From: Geobacter sp.
GTDB taxonomy: Bacteria > Desulfobacterota > Desulfuromonadia > Geobacterales > Geobacteraceae
Direction of reading: 5' to 3'
DNA length: 26,232 nucleotides
NCBI GenBank assembly: GCA_003857395.1
Contig: RPRC01000120.1
Span: 1-26,232 of the forward strand
Part shown: positions 1-9,081 of the stretch, piece by piece
Layout: each line of letters opens with the position of its first letter
Numbering within the stretch: position 1 is the stretch's first letter
Translations under genes and position numbers: made by a program
Notes under the pieces: model-generated
Told to the model about the DNA's origin: nothing
The model's database searches: none
Seen by the model: the letters and a program-made list of their open reading frames with translations, nothing else

Positions 1-390
1 ATAGAGCTGCACCATCAGGAAATCGCCATAGCGGTCTACAGTCAGGCCCGGCAGGCCGTCACCTTCGGCATTAACCAGTCGGTAGGCGTTTGAGTCCGCT
101 AGATCGGCATGATCGTTTCGCAGGTCAATGGCAGCTTTCAACTGCCCGGTCAGCCAGGATTGATCGAGCATGATGCACCTGCGTGACAGCACCCGTGCCA
201 CAATGCGATCAGCCGGATCGAGCAGGGCGGTAGCCAGAAAGCGATCTGCGCTGTCCGTCAAGGCGACCACCTGCCCCGCCTGCCCGGACGGCCAGCGTTT
301 CGTGTAACTGTCGGCGATCACCCAAGGATGCCACAATTCCAGCATTTGGACCGTTTCCGGTCCGACAATTCTCTTTTCCAACTGCTTCAA
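1..390 (-). CDS. Class I SAM-dependent rRNA methyltransferase, RlmI family (partial, N-terminal part)
   Basis: The minus strand is open from a TTG at 390-388 to the window edge, giving 130 residues of an unfinished protein. It begins MKQLEKRIVG and shows the PUA-type N-terminal module of the RlmI/YccW family: an HPWV motif near residue 21, a DPADRIVARVLSRR strand near 64-77, and the family signature EGDGLPGLTVDRYGDF just before the methyltransferase domain. RlmI itself methylates cytosine-1962 of 23S rRNA using SAM. The catalytic Rossmann domain and its cysteine lie outside the window, so the exact target cannot be assigned. The TTG start is supported by an AGGAG about 7 bases upstream and by the position of the HPWV motif; no ATG fits better. 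It is divergent from the TetR gene at 610. Confidence 0.85.
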   Translation of the reverse strand, partial: MKQLEKRIVGPETVQMLELWHPWVIADSYTKRWPSGQAGQVVALTDSADRFLATALLDPADRIVARVLSRRCIMLDQSWLTGQLKAAIDLRNDHADLADSNAYRLVNAEGDGLPGLTVDRYGDFLMVQLY

Positions 391-532
391 AATGGTACTC
401 CTGTCAGGTTTTGTGATTTTTTGACGGTATCGCCCTCCAAAGCAAATCGCAAGCATTTTTTCAGGCAGCCAATCGCCGTAATTTGAAGAGTGCTTAGAAG
501 ACCCTATATTCCTGCAAAGTTTCATAGGTGAC

Positions 533-583
533 TTGACCTTTACATTTCGACTGATATTCTTTATGAAAGTGAGTGCTCACTTT
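533..583 (+). promoter_or_regulatory. Promoter with palindromic operator for the TetR gene
   Basis: A candidate -35 TTGACC (533-538) and -10 TATTCT (555-560) are 16 bases apart. Directly downstream is an inverted repeat with 8-base arms AAAGTGAG (566-573) and CTCACTTT (576-583) and a 2-base spacer, overlapping the expected transcription start. That size and placement fit an autoregulatory TetR-family operator. The palindrome is seen directly; binding by the adjacent regulator is inferred. Confidence 0.55.
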
Positions 584-609
584 TATACATGTAAGAAAGG
601 GGCAGTTCG

Positions 610-1218
610 ATGTGTGCCAGGCAACGAGAAACAACCGAAATACGACAGCAACAGATAACTGATGCTGCGTTAGATATAATCGGCAGCAAGGGTATCCATG
701 GCGCAACGATAGCTGAAATTGCCACGGAGGTCGGCATTTCAGAGGGGAATATTTACCGACACTTCAGAAACAAGGAAGAAATCCTGAAGTCGGTAATCGA
801 GAAAATTGGCGAAGATCTCTGCCGGATATTGACCTCCGTGCAAGATACTTCCGACCCTTTGCAAAGGATGGGCGAAATATTCCACGGTCACCTGGCCTAT
901 GCAAAGAGCAACAAAGGTATCCCTCGCACGCTATTTTCCGAAGAAGTGATGGTCATCCAGGAGTCGCTCAGAGAAGAAATCAAGAAGCGGTTGATGTCCT
1001 ATTTCAAAGGTGTCTGTGAGACGATTCGTGAAGGCCAACGACGGGGGTTCATAGTATCGGAATTGAATGCTGAAGCTGTCACCAGCATGTTCATCGGAAC
1101 AATAAATTTTACCGTTATCCGCTGGACGCTCAGTACCTTTCAACTCGATATGGAAGCCGAGGGAAAAGTTCTCTGGGAAACATTTATGAAATCTATTGCC
1201 GTCGATACAGGAAATTGA
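610..1218 (+). CDS. TetR/AcrR family transcriptional regulator
   Basis: A 202-residue protein of typical TetR length. Residues about 10-56 form the DNA-binding domain, with the recognisable TIAEIATEVGISEGNIYRHF helix-turn-helix followed by a KEEILKSV helix. The all-helical C-terminal half would bind a small-molecule ligand, and its pocket cannot be assigned from sequence. The ATG at 610 has an AAAGGGG ribosome site about 7 bases upstream, and an 8+8 palindrome overlaps the promoter, suggesting autorepression. The next gene on the same strand is hcp, 201 bases away, so control of the stress block downstream is possible but unproven. The family often controls efflux or lipid/stress genes. Confidence 0.88.
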   Translation: MCARQRETTEIRQQQITDAALDIIGSKGIHGATIAEIATEVGISEGNIYRHFRNKEEILKSVIEKIGEDLCRILTSVQDTSDPLQRMGEIFHGHLAYAKSNKGIPRTLFSEEVMVIQESLREEIKKRLMSYFKGVCETIREGQRRGFIVSELNAEAVTSMFIGTINFTVIRWTLSTFQLDMEAEGKVLWETFMKSIAVDTGN

Positions 1219-1310
1219 GGCAGGTGTTCTTGAGAATTAACTATCAGAGGGCACGTGAAGGCTACGTTACTTGAGTGAGGTTTTCTATTCCATGATTTAT
1301 CAGGTATTTT

Positions 1311-1324
1311 TTGACTAAAGTCAT
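1311..1324 (+). promoter_or_regulatory. CRP/FNR-type inverted repeat upstream of hcp
   Basis: TTGAC-TAAA-GTCAT lies about 95 bases before the hcp start. The inner arms TGAC/GTCA are perfect and the outer position differs from symmetry by one base. CRP/FNR-superfamily regulators such as HcpR are known to control hcp in deltaproteobacteria through TTGAC-N4-GTCAA-like sites. The match is short and could arise by chance. No HcpR gene is in the window. Confidence 0.35.
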
Positions 1325-1419
1325 GGGTTTCCTAACATATCCGGGTTATTTGTACCATCAGTAGGACAAAAGAACCATCACCTGAGATAACAGCACACCA
1401 ATACCAAGGAGGATTTATC

Positions 1420-3021
1420 ATGAGCATGTTTTGTAACCAATGCGAGCAGGCAGCCAATGGGACCGGATGTAACATTTCTGGTGTCTGCGGCAAAAAGCCC
1501 GACGTGGCAGCCCTGCAGGACCATCTGCTGTACGGCCTGAAGTCCCTGGCACTGTATGCCGACAAGCTTGGCCGTAATGCTGAAATCGACCGCTTCACCG
1601 TTGAGGTGCTCTTTACCACTGTCACCAACGTCGATTTTGATCCTGCGGCCATCGGCACAATGATTCAGAAATGCTACCAGTTGAAGGAAAAGGCCAAGGC
1701 CGTTTCCGGTGCATCCATTGTCGGGCCGGTGGCTGATTGGAAGCCCGCGGACGATCTGGCCGGCATGGTTGCTCAGGGTGAGCAGCACGGCATCAACACC
1801 TGGCATGTCAACGAAGATATTCGTTCCGTGATCGAGATCCTGATATTCGGGTTGAAAGGGATGGCTGCCTATATGGATCACGCCATGATCCTGGGTAAGA
1901 GCGATGACAATGTCATGGCCTTCTTCCACAAGGCGCTGGCCGCAACCACCGATGCCAACCTCGGCCTGATGGACTTTGTTGGTCTTTGCATGGAATGCGG
2001 CAAGCAGAACCTGACCACCATGGGTCTTCTGGACGCCGTTCACAACGAGACCTATGGCGCACCGGTCCCAACTTCGGTCAACCTGGGTACCAGAGCCGGC
2101 AAAGGAATTCTGGTGTCCGGCCACGACCTCAAGATGCTGGAAGAACTCCTCAAGCAGACCGAAGGCAAAGGGATCAACATTTACACCCATGGTGAGATGC
2201 TTCCCGCTCATGGGTATCCCGGCCTCAAGAAATACCCTCATCTGGTCGGCAACTTCGGCGGGGCCTGGCAGGATCAGGCCAAGGAATTCCCCCTTTTTCC
2301 CGGCGCCATTATCTTTAACACCAACTGTATCCAGCGCCCGTCTGATTCCTACAAGGACCGTCTCTATACCTGGGGACTGGTACAATGGCCTGATGTGAAG
2401 CATATTGAAGGCTGGGATTTCAGTGCAGTAATTACTAAAGCATTGGAGTGTCCCTCTCTGCCGGAAAACCCCGGTCAGGAAATTCTTGTCGGTTTCGGCC
2501 ACAATGCCGTACTGGGGGTGGCCGACAAGGTCATTGCCGCAGTCAAAGGCGGCCAGATAAAGCACTTCTTCCTCATCGGCGGCTGCGACGGCGCCAAGTC
2601 GGGCCGCAACTACTACACCGAGTTCGCCGAGAAGGTACCCAATGATTGCGTGATCCTCACTCTGGCCTGCGGCAAGTACCGTTTCAACAAGCTTGAATTC
2701 GGCGACATCGGCGGCATCCCACGGCTGCTGGATGTGGGACAATGCAACGACGCCTACTCGGCGATCCAGATTGCCGTCGCCCTGGCCGGCGCCTTCGAGT
2801 GCGGCGTCAACGATCTGCCCCTGTCCATGATCCTCTCCTGGTACGAGCAGAAGGCGGTGGTCATCCTCCTGACGCTGCTCCACCTGGGCATCAAGAACAT
2901 CAAGCTGGGACCGACGCTGCCGGCCTTTATCACACCCAACGTGCTCAACTTCCTGGTGGAGAACTTCAATATCGCGCCAATTACCACAGCAGAGGAAGAT
3001 CTGAAGGCGATACTCGGGTAA
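1420..3021 (+). CDS. hcp: Hybrid cluster protein (hydroxylamine reductase / NO-defence protein), class I
   Basis: A 533-residue cytoplasmic iron-sulfur protein. The N-terminal cysteines are C5-x2-C8-x8-C17-x5-C23, the spacing of class I enzymes from anaerobes, which carry a cubane cluster there. All expected ligands of the hybrid Fe-S-O cluster are visible: H235, E259, C303, C389, C417, C442 and E476. Their spacing nearly equals that of the Desulfovibrio protein, so an active enzyme is expected. Family members reduce hydroxylamine in vitro and are linked to NO reduction and nitrosative stress in vivo. The start has a strong AAGGAGG. It is followed by a rubredoxin-like gene and a flavodiiron protein, consistent with a shared role in reactive nitrogen and oxygen defence. 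A long antisense open frame across the gene is a codon-bias shadow. Confidence 0.97.
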   Translation: MSMFCNQCEQAANGTGCNISGVCGKKPDVAALQDHLLYGLKSLALYADKLGRNAEIDRFTVEVLFTTVTNVDFDPAAIGTMIQKCYQLKEKAKAVSGASIVGPVADWKPADDLAGMVAQGEQHGINTWHVNEDIRSVIEILIFGLKGMAAYMDHAMILGKSDDNVMAFFHKALAATTDANLGLMDFVGLCMECGKQNLTTMGLLDAVHNETYGAPVPTSVNLGTRAGKGILVSGHDLKMLEELLKQTEGKGINIYTHGEMLPAHGYPGLKKYPHLVGNFGGAWQDQAKEFPLFPGAIIFNTNCIQRPSDSYKDRLYTWGLVQWPDVKHIEGWDFSAVITKALECPSLPENPGQEILVGFGHNAVLGVADKVIAAVKGGQIKHFFLIGGCDGAKSGRNYYTEFAEKVPNDCVILTLACGKYRFNKLEFGDIGGIPRLLDVGQCNDAYSAIQIAVALAGAFECGVNDLPLSMILSWYEQKAVVILLTLLHLGIKNIKLGPTLPAFITPNVLNFLVENFNIAPITTAEEDLKAILG

Positions 3022-3025
3022 TGAT

Positions 3026-3074
3026 GCTTGGGAAACAATCCCCCTTCACGATGAGGGGGGATTGTTTCCCGAGT
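3026..3074. repeat. Strong hairpin between hcp and the rubredoxin-like gene
   Basis: A perfect 15-base inverted repeat runs 3030-3044 against 3056-3070, with an 11-base loop; two further pairs plus G-U pairs extend it outward. No T-run follows, so it is not a clear intrinsic terminator. It may instead act as an mRNA stabiliser or partial attenuator that sets different expression of hcp and the downstream genes. Confidence 0.6.
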
Positions 3075-3106
3075 TGATGCGAAGAGGTAAGAAGGAGGTG
3101 AATGTC

Positions 3107-3226
3107 ATGCAAAAAGCAAAGCGCTGGCAGTGCACTGTCTGCGGATATATACACGAAGAGGCTGCCCCGCCAAAAATATGTCCGAAATGTGGTGTCGATC
3201 GTTCGAAGTTTGTACCGTACAAGTAA
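3107..3226 (+). CDS. 39-residue rubredoxin-like (rubrerythrin C-terminal type) protein
   Basis: A very short gene encoding MQKAKRWQCT... and ending VDRSKFVPYK. It has two knuckles, CTVCGY (residues 9-14) and CPKCG (25-29), that would hold one iron in a rubredoxin-type FeS4 site. The spacing between knuckles is short, as in the rubredoxin domain that ends rubrerythrins, rather than in classical 52-residue rubredoxins. AGGAGG lies 8 bases before the ATG at 3107. It sits between hcp and a flavodiiron protein that lacks its own rubredoxin domain, so it is a plausible electron donor to one or both. A shifted ATG at 3102 gives no recognisable protein. Confidence 0.88.
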   Translation: MQKAKRWQCTVCGYIHEEAAPPKICPKCGVDRSKFVPYK

Positions 3227-3312
3227 GAAGGAACCGTCCGTGGCGCCGCAAAGATTGCGATTGAGTTGAGGCGACCGGATTTTCCCCGGAGACATGTGGA
3301 GGAGGATTTTCT

Positions 3313-4503
3313 ATGGCCACTACCGTCAAGGACCATATCACCTGGGTAGGAAAAGTTGATTGGGAAATCAGGAAATTTCACGGGGAAGAATACTCCACCC
3401 GCAGAGGCTCCAGCTACAATTCGTATCTTGTCCGTGATGAAAAAACGGTATTGATCGATACCGTGTGGAAACCTTTCGCGCATGAATTCATCGCCAACCT
3501 GAAAAAAGAAATAGATCTGCAAAAGATTGATTTTATAATCGCAAGTCACGCCGAAAGCGACCACAGCGGCGCCTTGCCGGAGCTGATGCGCCTGATCCCC
3601 GACACCCCCATCTACTGCACCGCCAATGCGGTAAAGTCGTTGAAGGGCCATTACCATCAGGACTGGAATTTCAGAATCGTTAAGACCGGCGACCGCCTGA
3701 ATATCGGCTCGAAGGAATTCATCTTTATCGAAGCGCCGATGCTGCACTGGCCGGACAGCATGTTCTCCTATTTAACCGAAGATAATGTCCTGTTCAGTAA
3801 CGATGCCTTCGGACAGCACTATGCAACAGAACATCTTTTCAATGACCAGGTCGACCAGGCGGAACTGTTTCAGGAGTGCATCAAATACTACGCGAATATC
3901 CTGACACCCTTCAGCGCCCTGGTTGACCGGAAGATCAAAGAGGTCGTCGGATTCGGCCTGCCGGTGGACATGATCTGCACCAGCCACGGCGTTATCTGGC
4001 GGGACAATCCGCTGCAGATTGTCACCAGGTATGCGGAGTGGGCAGCCAATTACCGGGAAAATCAGGTGACCATCATCTATGACACCATGTGGGACGGGAC
4101 GCGAAAAATGGCCGAAGCGATTGCCGGGGGTATCCTTCAGGCGGATCCTGACGTGATGATCAAGATCTATAATGCCGCCCGCGCCGACAAGAACGACATC
4201 ATCACCGAAATTTTCAAGTCGAAGGCGATCCTGGTCGGTTCGCCGACAATAAATCGCGGCATTCTCTCGGCCATTGCCGGTATTCTCGAAGAAATCAGGG
4301 GTCTCGGTTTCAAGGACAAGAAAGCGGCGGCCTTCGGGGCTTATGGCTGGAGTGGCGAATCCGTGGCCATGATAACGGAACGGCTGCGCGAAGGAGGCTT
4401 CACACTTGTCACTGAAGGAGTCAAGGAGCTATGGAATCCAGATGAACAGGGCCTGGTTACCTGCGTGAACTTTGGCAGGGACTTTGGACGGCAGGTCAAA
4501 TGA
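3313..4503 (+). CDS. fprA: Flavodiiron protein (rubredoxin:O2/NO oxidoreductase, class A)
   Basis: A 396-residue soluble protein. The N-terminal metallo-beta-lactamase-like domain (about 1-250) carries the diiron ligands H79-x-E81-x-D83, H145, D164 and H225, nearly at the numbering of Desulfovibrio gigas ROO. The C-terminal flavodoxin domain (about 255-396) begins [19 protein letters not shown], with an FMN phosphate-binding loop. The enzyme reduces O2 to water and/or NO to N2O, taking electrons from rubredoxin. There is no fused rubredoxin domain, so an external donor is needed, and the 39-residue rubredoxin-like protein encoded upstream is the obvious candidate. A GGAGGAGG-rich ribosome site precedes the ATG. 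O2 versus NO preference cannot be read from sequence alone. Confidence 0.96.
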   Translation: MATTVKDHITWVGKVDWEIRKFHGEEYSTRRGSSYNSYLVRDEKTVLIDTVWKPFAHEFIANLKKEIDLQKIDFIIASHAESDHSGALPELMRLIPDTPIYCTANAVKSLKGHYHQDWNFRIVKTGDRLNIGSKEFIFIEAPMLHWPDSMFSYLTEDNVLFSNDAFGQHYATEHLFNDQVDQAELFQECIKYYANILTPFSALVDRKIKEVVGFGLPVDMICTSHGVIWRDNPLQIVTRYAEWAANYRENQVTIIYDTMWDGTRKMAEAIAGGILQADPDVMIKIYNAARADKNDIITEIFKSKAILVGSPTINRGILSAIAGILEEIRGLGFKDKKAAAFGAYGWSGESVAMITERLREGGFTLVTEGVKELWNPDEQGLVTCVNFGRDFGRQVK

Positions 4504-4578
4504 ACCGATGTTGAACAACCGGGACGCAGCACAGATCGCGTCAAATCAGAACCACATCAAAAAATGGGAGATTATTTT

Positions 4579-5247
4579 ATGACGATCCAAGACGCGGCAG
4601 CACTGGAGAAAACCAAAGCAGATTTTTCGGTTGAGAAAATGCTGGAGATCAGGGCAAAGGCACAGGAGGCGGTACAACTGATTGCTTCCCGGGTTAAAGC
4701 GGGCATGCTGGAGAAAGATGCCAATAAACTGGTGGTCGACACCCTGAAGGAGATGGGGGCGGCACAAGCGTTTCATAAACCGTATATCCGCTTCGGCAGC
4801 AACACCACCATTACCTTTGGCGCGGATTCCGTACCGGGTGTCAGTCTGGGTAAAGATGACATCTTCTTCATCGACATCGCTCCTATTTGGGATGGCTATG
4901 AAGGCGACGCCGGTGACACCTTCGTTACCGGCAGCAATCCGGAACTGAAACGCTGCGCGGTTGACGCCAGGAAAATCTTCGCAGCCGTTGCCGAAAAGTG
5001 GAAAAAAGACAAGGCTACCGGCGTCGAACTGTATGAATTCGCACAAAAAATGGCCAAAGATCTGGGCTGGGAATTGAACATGGATCTGGGCGGGCATCGC
5101 CTGGGCGACTATTCCAGTGCCGAGCACTACGAAGGACCGTTGCACGAGATTACCTTTCACCCCAAGGCTAATATCTGGATGGTTGAGATTCATATCCGGA
5201 ATCCGCAGAATACCTTCGGGGCTTTTTACGAAGACTTGCTCGTCTAA
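4579..5247 (+). CDS. M24-family metallopeptidase-fold protein (Xaa-Pro aminopeptidase-like)
   Basis: A 222-residue protein covering the pita-bread catalytic domain of the M24 family, without the N-terminal creatinase domain of larger prolidases. The metal-binding set is present: D99 and D110 (11 apart, as in methionine aminopeptidase), H173 in GGHRLGDY, E203 in MVEIHI and E218 in FYEDLL. A dinuclear metal aminopeptidase or related hydrolase is therefore likely, and its substrate is unknown. I place the start at 4579 because GGGAG sits 8 bases before it; the ATG at 4564 overlaps that ribosome site. It follows the flavodiiron gene by 75 bases and is followed by a hairpin, so it probably ends that transcription unit. 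Confidence 0.85.
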   Translation: MTIQDAAALEKTKADFSVEKMLEIRAKAQEAVQLIASRVKAGMLEKDANKLVVDTLKEMGAAQAFHKPYIRFGSNTTITFGADSVPGVSLGKDDIFFIDIAPIWDGYEGDAGDTFVTGSNPELKRCAVDARKIFAAVAEKWKKDKATGVELYEFAQKMAKDLGWELNMDLGGHRLGDYSSAEHYEGPLHEITFHPKANIWMVEIHIRNPQNTFGAFYEDLLV

Positions 5248-5266
5248 CAACCTGTAACACTGCTTC

Positions 5267-5306
5267 ATCGCCACCTCATTCGCGATCTCGCAAGTGAGGT
5301 GGCGAT
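5267..5306 (+). terminator. Probable terminator after the M24 gene
   Basis: A perfect 12-base inverted repeat, ATCGCCACCTCA (5267-5278) and TGAGGTGGCGAT (5295-5306), has a 16-base loop and lies 20 bases after the stop. The T-run is weak, so termination efficiency is uncertain. Confidence 0.55.
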
Positions 5307-5369
5307 TTGGCTCCCTCTTGGCAGCTTGGTCAAAGAACCTCTACGTATAAGATGAAAGGAGATTGTACG

Positions 5370-5702
5370 ATGAAATACACATCGATTTTTGTTGTTGCAG
5401 TTCTGTTTCTCTGTATGGCGATTACTTCAGTGTCTGCTGATTCGAACAAAAGCATGACCGAAATGGCCAAGCAGACGCCGTCTCTCAGCTTGATAACCGA
5501 AACTCCTGAACAAGGTTTTCAACTCGCAATCGCGCTGTCTCGAAAGGCAGTCAAAGCTACGCAGCCCAATAAAGAAATTCTTGTAAAGCTGCGAGATGTC
5601 TATTCAAAAAATGCAGATTCCTTGATTGCAGTTTCTCAGGTTGTCGCCATTCATTTTCAAACCGTTGCCGCAGCGAACAACTATTGGCGAGACAAGAAAT
5701 GA
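5370..5702 (+). CDS. Small exported protein of unknown function
   Basis: A 110-residue protein starting MKYTSIFVVAVLFLCMAITSVSADS, a clear signal peptide with likely cleavage after VSA near residue 23. The mature part is about 87 residues, polar and probably mostly helical, with no cysteine and no motif I recognise. AAAGGAG at 5355-5361 supports the ATG at 5370; an in-frame start at 5307 would add a non-signal tail and overlap the preceding hairpin. It is separated from the M24 gene by a terminator-like hairpin and is probably transcribed alone. Function unknown; periplasmic location is inferred from the signal peptide. Confidence 0.75.
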   Translation: MKYTSIFVVAVLFLCMAITSVSADSNKSMTEMAKQTPSLSLITETPEQGFQLAIALSRKAVKATQPNKEILVKLRDVYSKNADSLIAVSQVVAIHFQTVAAANNYWRDKK

Positions 5703-5735
5703 TATTCGGTAATCTGAATTAATTGAGTCATTTCC

Positions 5736-5928
5736 GACTCAAATCCCGCACTGGAATCTTGCCAGCCTCTTTCCTTGTAGTGAGGAAGACACGCAAGTCC
5801 GGAAAAATGAGTTGAGCACTTCCCTTGGTCAGAGCAATAGATTTTCTGACTGGTGCCCAGATTCATCCGCGCTGGGGAGTCACTTTTATAAGGGCTTAGC
5901 TTGGTTGTTAAGGCCAAGCCCTTTTTTT
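5736..5928 (+). ncRNA. Candidate structured RNA ending in an intrinsic terminator
   Basis: This gene-free stretch folds by eye into a branched structure. A closing stem joins GACTC (5736-5740) to GAGTC (5877-5881) and CCC (5745-5747) to GGG (5874-5876). GAATCT (5754-5759) then pairs with AGATTC (5859-5864). Within are two arms: TTCCT/AGGAA (5771-5775 with 5783-5787), and GCAC plus GGTCAGA (5816-5833) with TCTGACT plus GTGC (5845-5856). A terminator follows at 5889-5928. It does not match a class I can name. It may be a small RNA, a riboswitch-like leader or the 3' untranslated region of the gene at 5370. Confidence 0.35.
5889..5928 (+). terminator. Intrinsic terminator
   Basis: AAGGGC-(bulge)-TTGG pairs with CCAAGCCCTT around an 8-base loop, followed by a run of seven T (5922-5928). 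This is a textbook factor-independent terminator on the plus strand. It ends whatever is transcribed through 5370-5880. Confidence 0.85.
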
Positions 5929-5959
5929 GTTTCTTGTGCTCTCTGGTTTGACCTCTATC

Positions 5960-6095
5960 TATAATCTCGAACTCTCCAAAACGACTTGATCCTTGCATTT
6001 CCACTTCAAGTGACATAAACTTCCAAAACCATCCATGAAGCCCCCTTCTTCGTGTTCACGGAACGACCACGGAGAAGGAGGCTTCTTTCTTTTTT
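5960..6095 (+). promoter_or_regulatory. Possible dbpA leader: -10 box followed by an intrinsic terminator/attenuator
   Basis: A perfect TATAAT (5960-5965), with only a poor -35, would start transcription near 5972. An 18-base stem follows, 6037-6054 against 6068-6085, with one mismatch and one wobble, then TTTCTTTTTT. The structure ends about 45 bases before the helicase start. It could be a roughly 120-base small RNA or a leader whose terminator gates dbpA. Between 5703 and 6140 I see no protein gene. Confidence 0.45.
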
Positions 6096-6140
6096 CCCGG
6101 AATGCCAAACCCGGATACGCCCTTTGGAAGAAAACAACCC

Positions 6141-7523
<1,383 letters not shown>

Positions 7524-7553
7524 AATAGGCACCATCGTATAATCGGTTTACCC

Positions 7554-7590
7554 GGGGACTGGCTCCGCAGCTGCCTGTCCCCCTTTCTCT
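7554..7590 (+). terminator. GC-rich hairpin after dbpA, possible terminator or dispersed palindrome
   Basis: GGGGACTGGC (7554-7563) pairs with GCCTGTCCCC (7573-7582), one mismatch, 9-base loop, followed by CTTTCTCT. Elements of the GGGGACAGGC...GCCTGTCCCC type are common intergenic palindromes in Geobacter genomes, so this may be a repeat-family copy that also terminates transcription. Confidence 0.5.
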
Positions 7591-7641
7591 CAAGCTGAAA
7601 CAGCGGCTTTCGAAGTCACAATACACACGGTGGGAGAAGCT

Positions 7642-9081
7642 GTGAAAAAATCACCACAACTGTTTTTGCTGGACGGCTCCAGTTACATCTACCGCGCCTA
7701 TTACGGTGTCCGTGACCTTGCCACCTCCGGCGGCATGCCGACCAATGCCGTGTTCGGCTTTACCAGGATGCTGCTGTGCCTCCTCCAGGAACACAGCCCC
7801 GAGTACCTGGCCGTGGTCTTCGACCGTCCGCGGGAGGAAACCTTCCGCCGCGAACTCTATCCCGAATACAAAGCCAATCGCGACGCCATGCCCGAGGATC
7901 TCGTCCTGCAGGTTCCGTATATCAGGAAGGTCCTGCAGGCACTGAATATCCCGGCCCTTGAAGCCCCCGGTTTTGAAGCAGATGATGTCATTGCCAGCCT
8001 GGCCCGCCGCTCTGCCGCGGAAGGACTCCGGGTAACGGTAGTTACCGGCGACAAGGACCTGATGCAGATTGTCGGAGAGAGAATCTGCCTGCTGGACACC
8101 ATGAAGGACTGCTGTTCGGGACCGCTGGAAGTCCTTGAGCGTTTTGGCGTCCCCCCCGAACTGGTACCCGATGTCCTGGGGCTGGCCGGCGACACCGCGG
8201 ACAATATCCCGGGCGTTCCGGGAATCGGCGAAAAAACAGCCGCCAAGCTGGTCAAGCAATTCGGCTCCCTGGAAGGCGTCTTCCGCTGGAAAGATCTGGT
8301 CAACGGCAAGAAGCGCCGCGAAAGTTTACAATCCTATCAGGATCAGGCCCTGCTCTCGAAAACCCTGGCGACCGTCAGGTATGATGTTGACCTGAAAGTG
8401 ACCCTGGCAGATCTGCAGCGGCAGCGGCCGAATCTCTCCGACTTGATTCCCTTGTTGCGTGAACTGGAATTCGAGGCACTGGCGGTCGCCTTCACCCCAC
8501 CCCCAGCGGGCGTGGTCGAAATCCACTGCGATGGCTCGGGACAATCCTCGGGACCGGGGGGCTACGGCGTGATCCTCCGTTATGGGGAGAATGAAAAGGT
8601 GTTGAGCGGTTTTGAGCCGTCAGCCACCTCACAGAGGATGGAACTGCTGGCGGCGATTCGGGGGCTGGAAGCCCTGAACAACCCGAAGACGGTACGCGTG
8701 TTCAGCGATTCGCAGTACCTGGTCCGGGGCATGAGCCAATGGATTCAGGGCTGGATCCGCAAAGGTCGACTGTATACCCCGGATGCGCTCCTCAACCAGG
8801 ACCTCTGGCAGCAGCTTGTTTCCCTGGAGGCCAAACACAAGGTCAGCTGGGAATGGCTGCGGGGGCATGCCGGACACCCCTTCAATGAGCGCTGCGACAG
8901 ACTGGCAAAACGGGCAGCAGCGGACGGGATACGGGCAACCACAGCTGTTCAAAGCAAGGAAACAACCAAGGAAGAAAAGCCTATCCCTGAGCCGACTCCA
9001 CCTGCCCTGAAGATACCGCTTTCGCCCGGGGAGATGAGAGAATTCGAGGCCGACGAGGATGGCCAACTGAGGCTGTATTAA
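7642..9081 (+). CDS. Fusion protein: 5'-3' exonuclease (PolI N-terminal type) plus ribonuclease HI
   Basis: A 479-residue two-domain nuclease without a polymerase domain. Residues about 1-285 are the flap endonuclease/5'-3' exonuclease domain: LFLLDGSSYIYRAYYG, VVFDRPREETFR...YKANRDAMP, FEADDVIA, TGDKDLMQ, then the helix-hairpin-helix region LAGDTADNIPGVPGIGEKTA. Residues about 292-430 are RNase HI, with catalytic D297, E334, D356 and D419 at near E. coli spacing, plus an RGHAGHPFNERCD active-site region. A charged, proline-rich tail of about 50 residues follows. Both activities remove RNA primers, so a role in Okazaki fragment processing or R-loop removal is inferred. GGGAG five bases before the GTG at 7642 favours that start over the GTG at 7630. 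The stop codon overlaps the inverted-repeat element that follows. Confidence 0.92.
   Translation: MKKSPQLFLLDGSSYIYRAYYGVRDLATSGGMPTNAVFGFTRMLLCLLQEHSPEYLAVVFDRPREETFRRELYPEYKANRDAMPEDLVLQVPYIRKVLQALNIPALEAPGFEADDVIASLARRSAAEGLRVTVVTGDKDLMQIVGERICLLDTMKDCCSGPLEVLERFGVPPELVPDVLGLAGDTADNIPGVPGIGEKTAAKLVKQFGSLEGVFRWKDLVNGKKRRESLQSYQDQALLSKTLATVRYDVDLKVTLADLQRQRPNLSDLIPLLRELEFEALAVAFTPPPAGVVEIHCDGSGQSSGPGGYGVILRYGENEKVLSGFEPSATSQRMELLAAIRGLEALNNPKTVRVFSDSQYLVRGMSQWIQGWIRKGRLYTPDALLNQDLWQQLVSLEAKHKVSWEWLRGHAGHPFNERCDRLAKRAAADGIRATTAVQSKETTKEEKPIPEPTPPALKIPLSPGEMREFEADEDGQLRLY

Noticed and set aside
1378..2883. A 501-residue open frame antisense to hcp
   Set aside because: It mirrors the strongly biased codons of hcp, has no family motif, and hcp is unambiguous with all cluster ligands.
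3046..3747. A 233-residue minus-strand open frame across the rubredoxin and flavodiiron start
   Set aside because: It overlaps two well-supported plus-strand genes and shows no domain.
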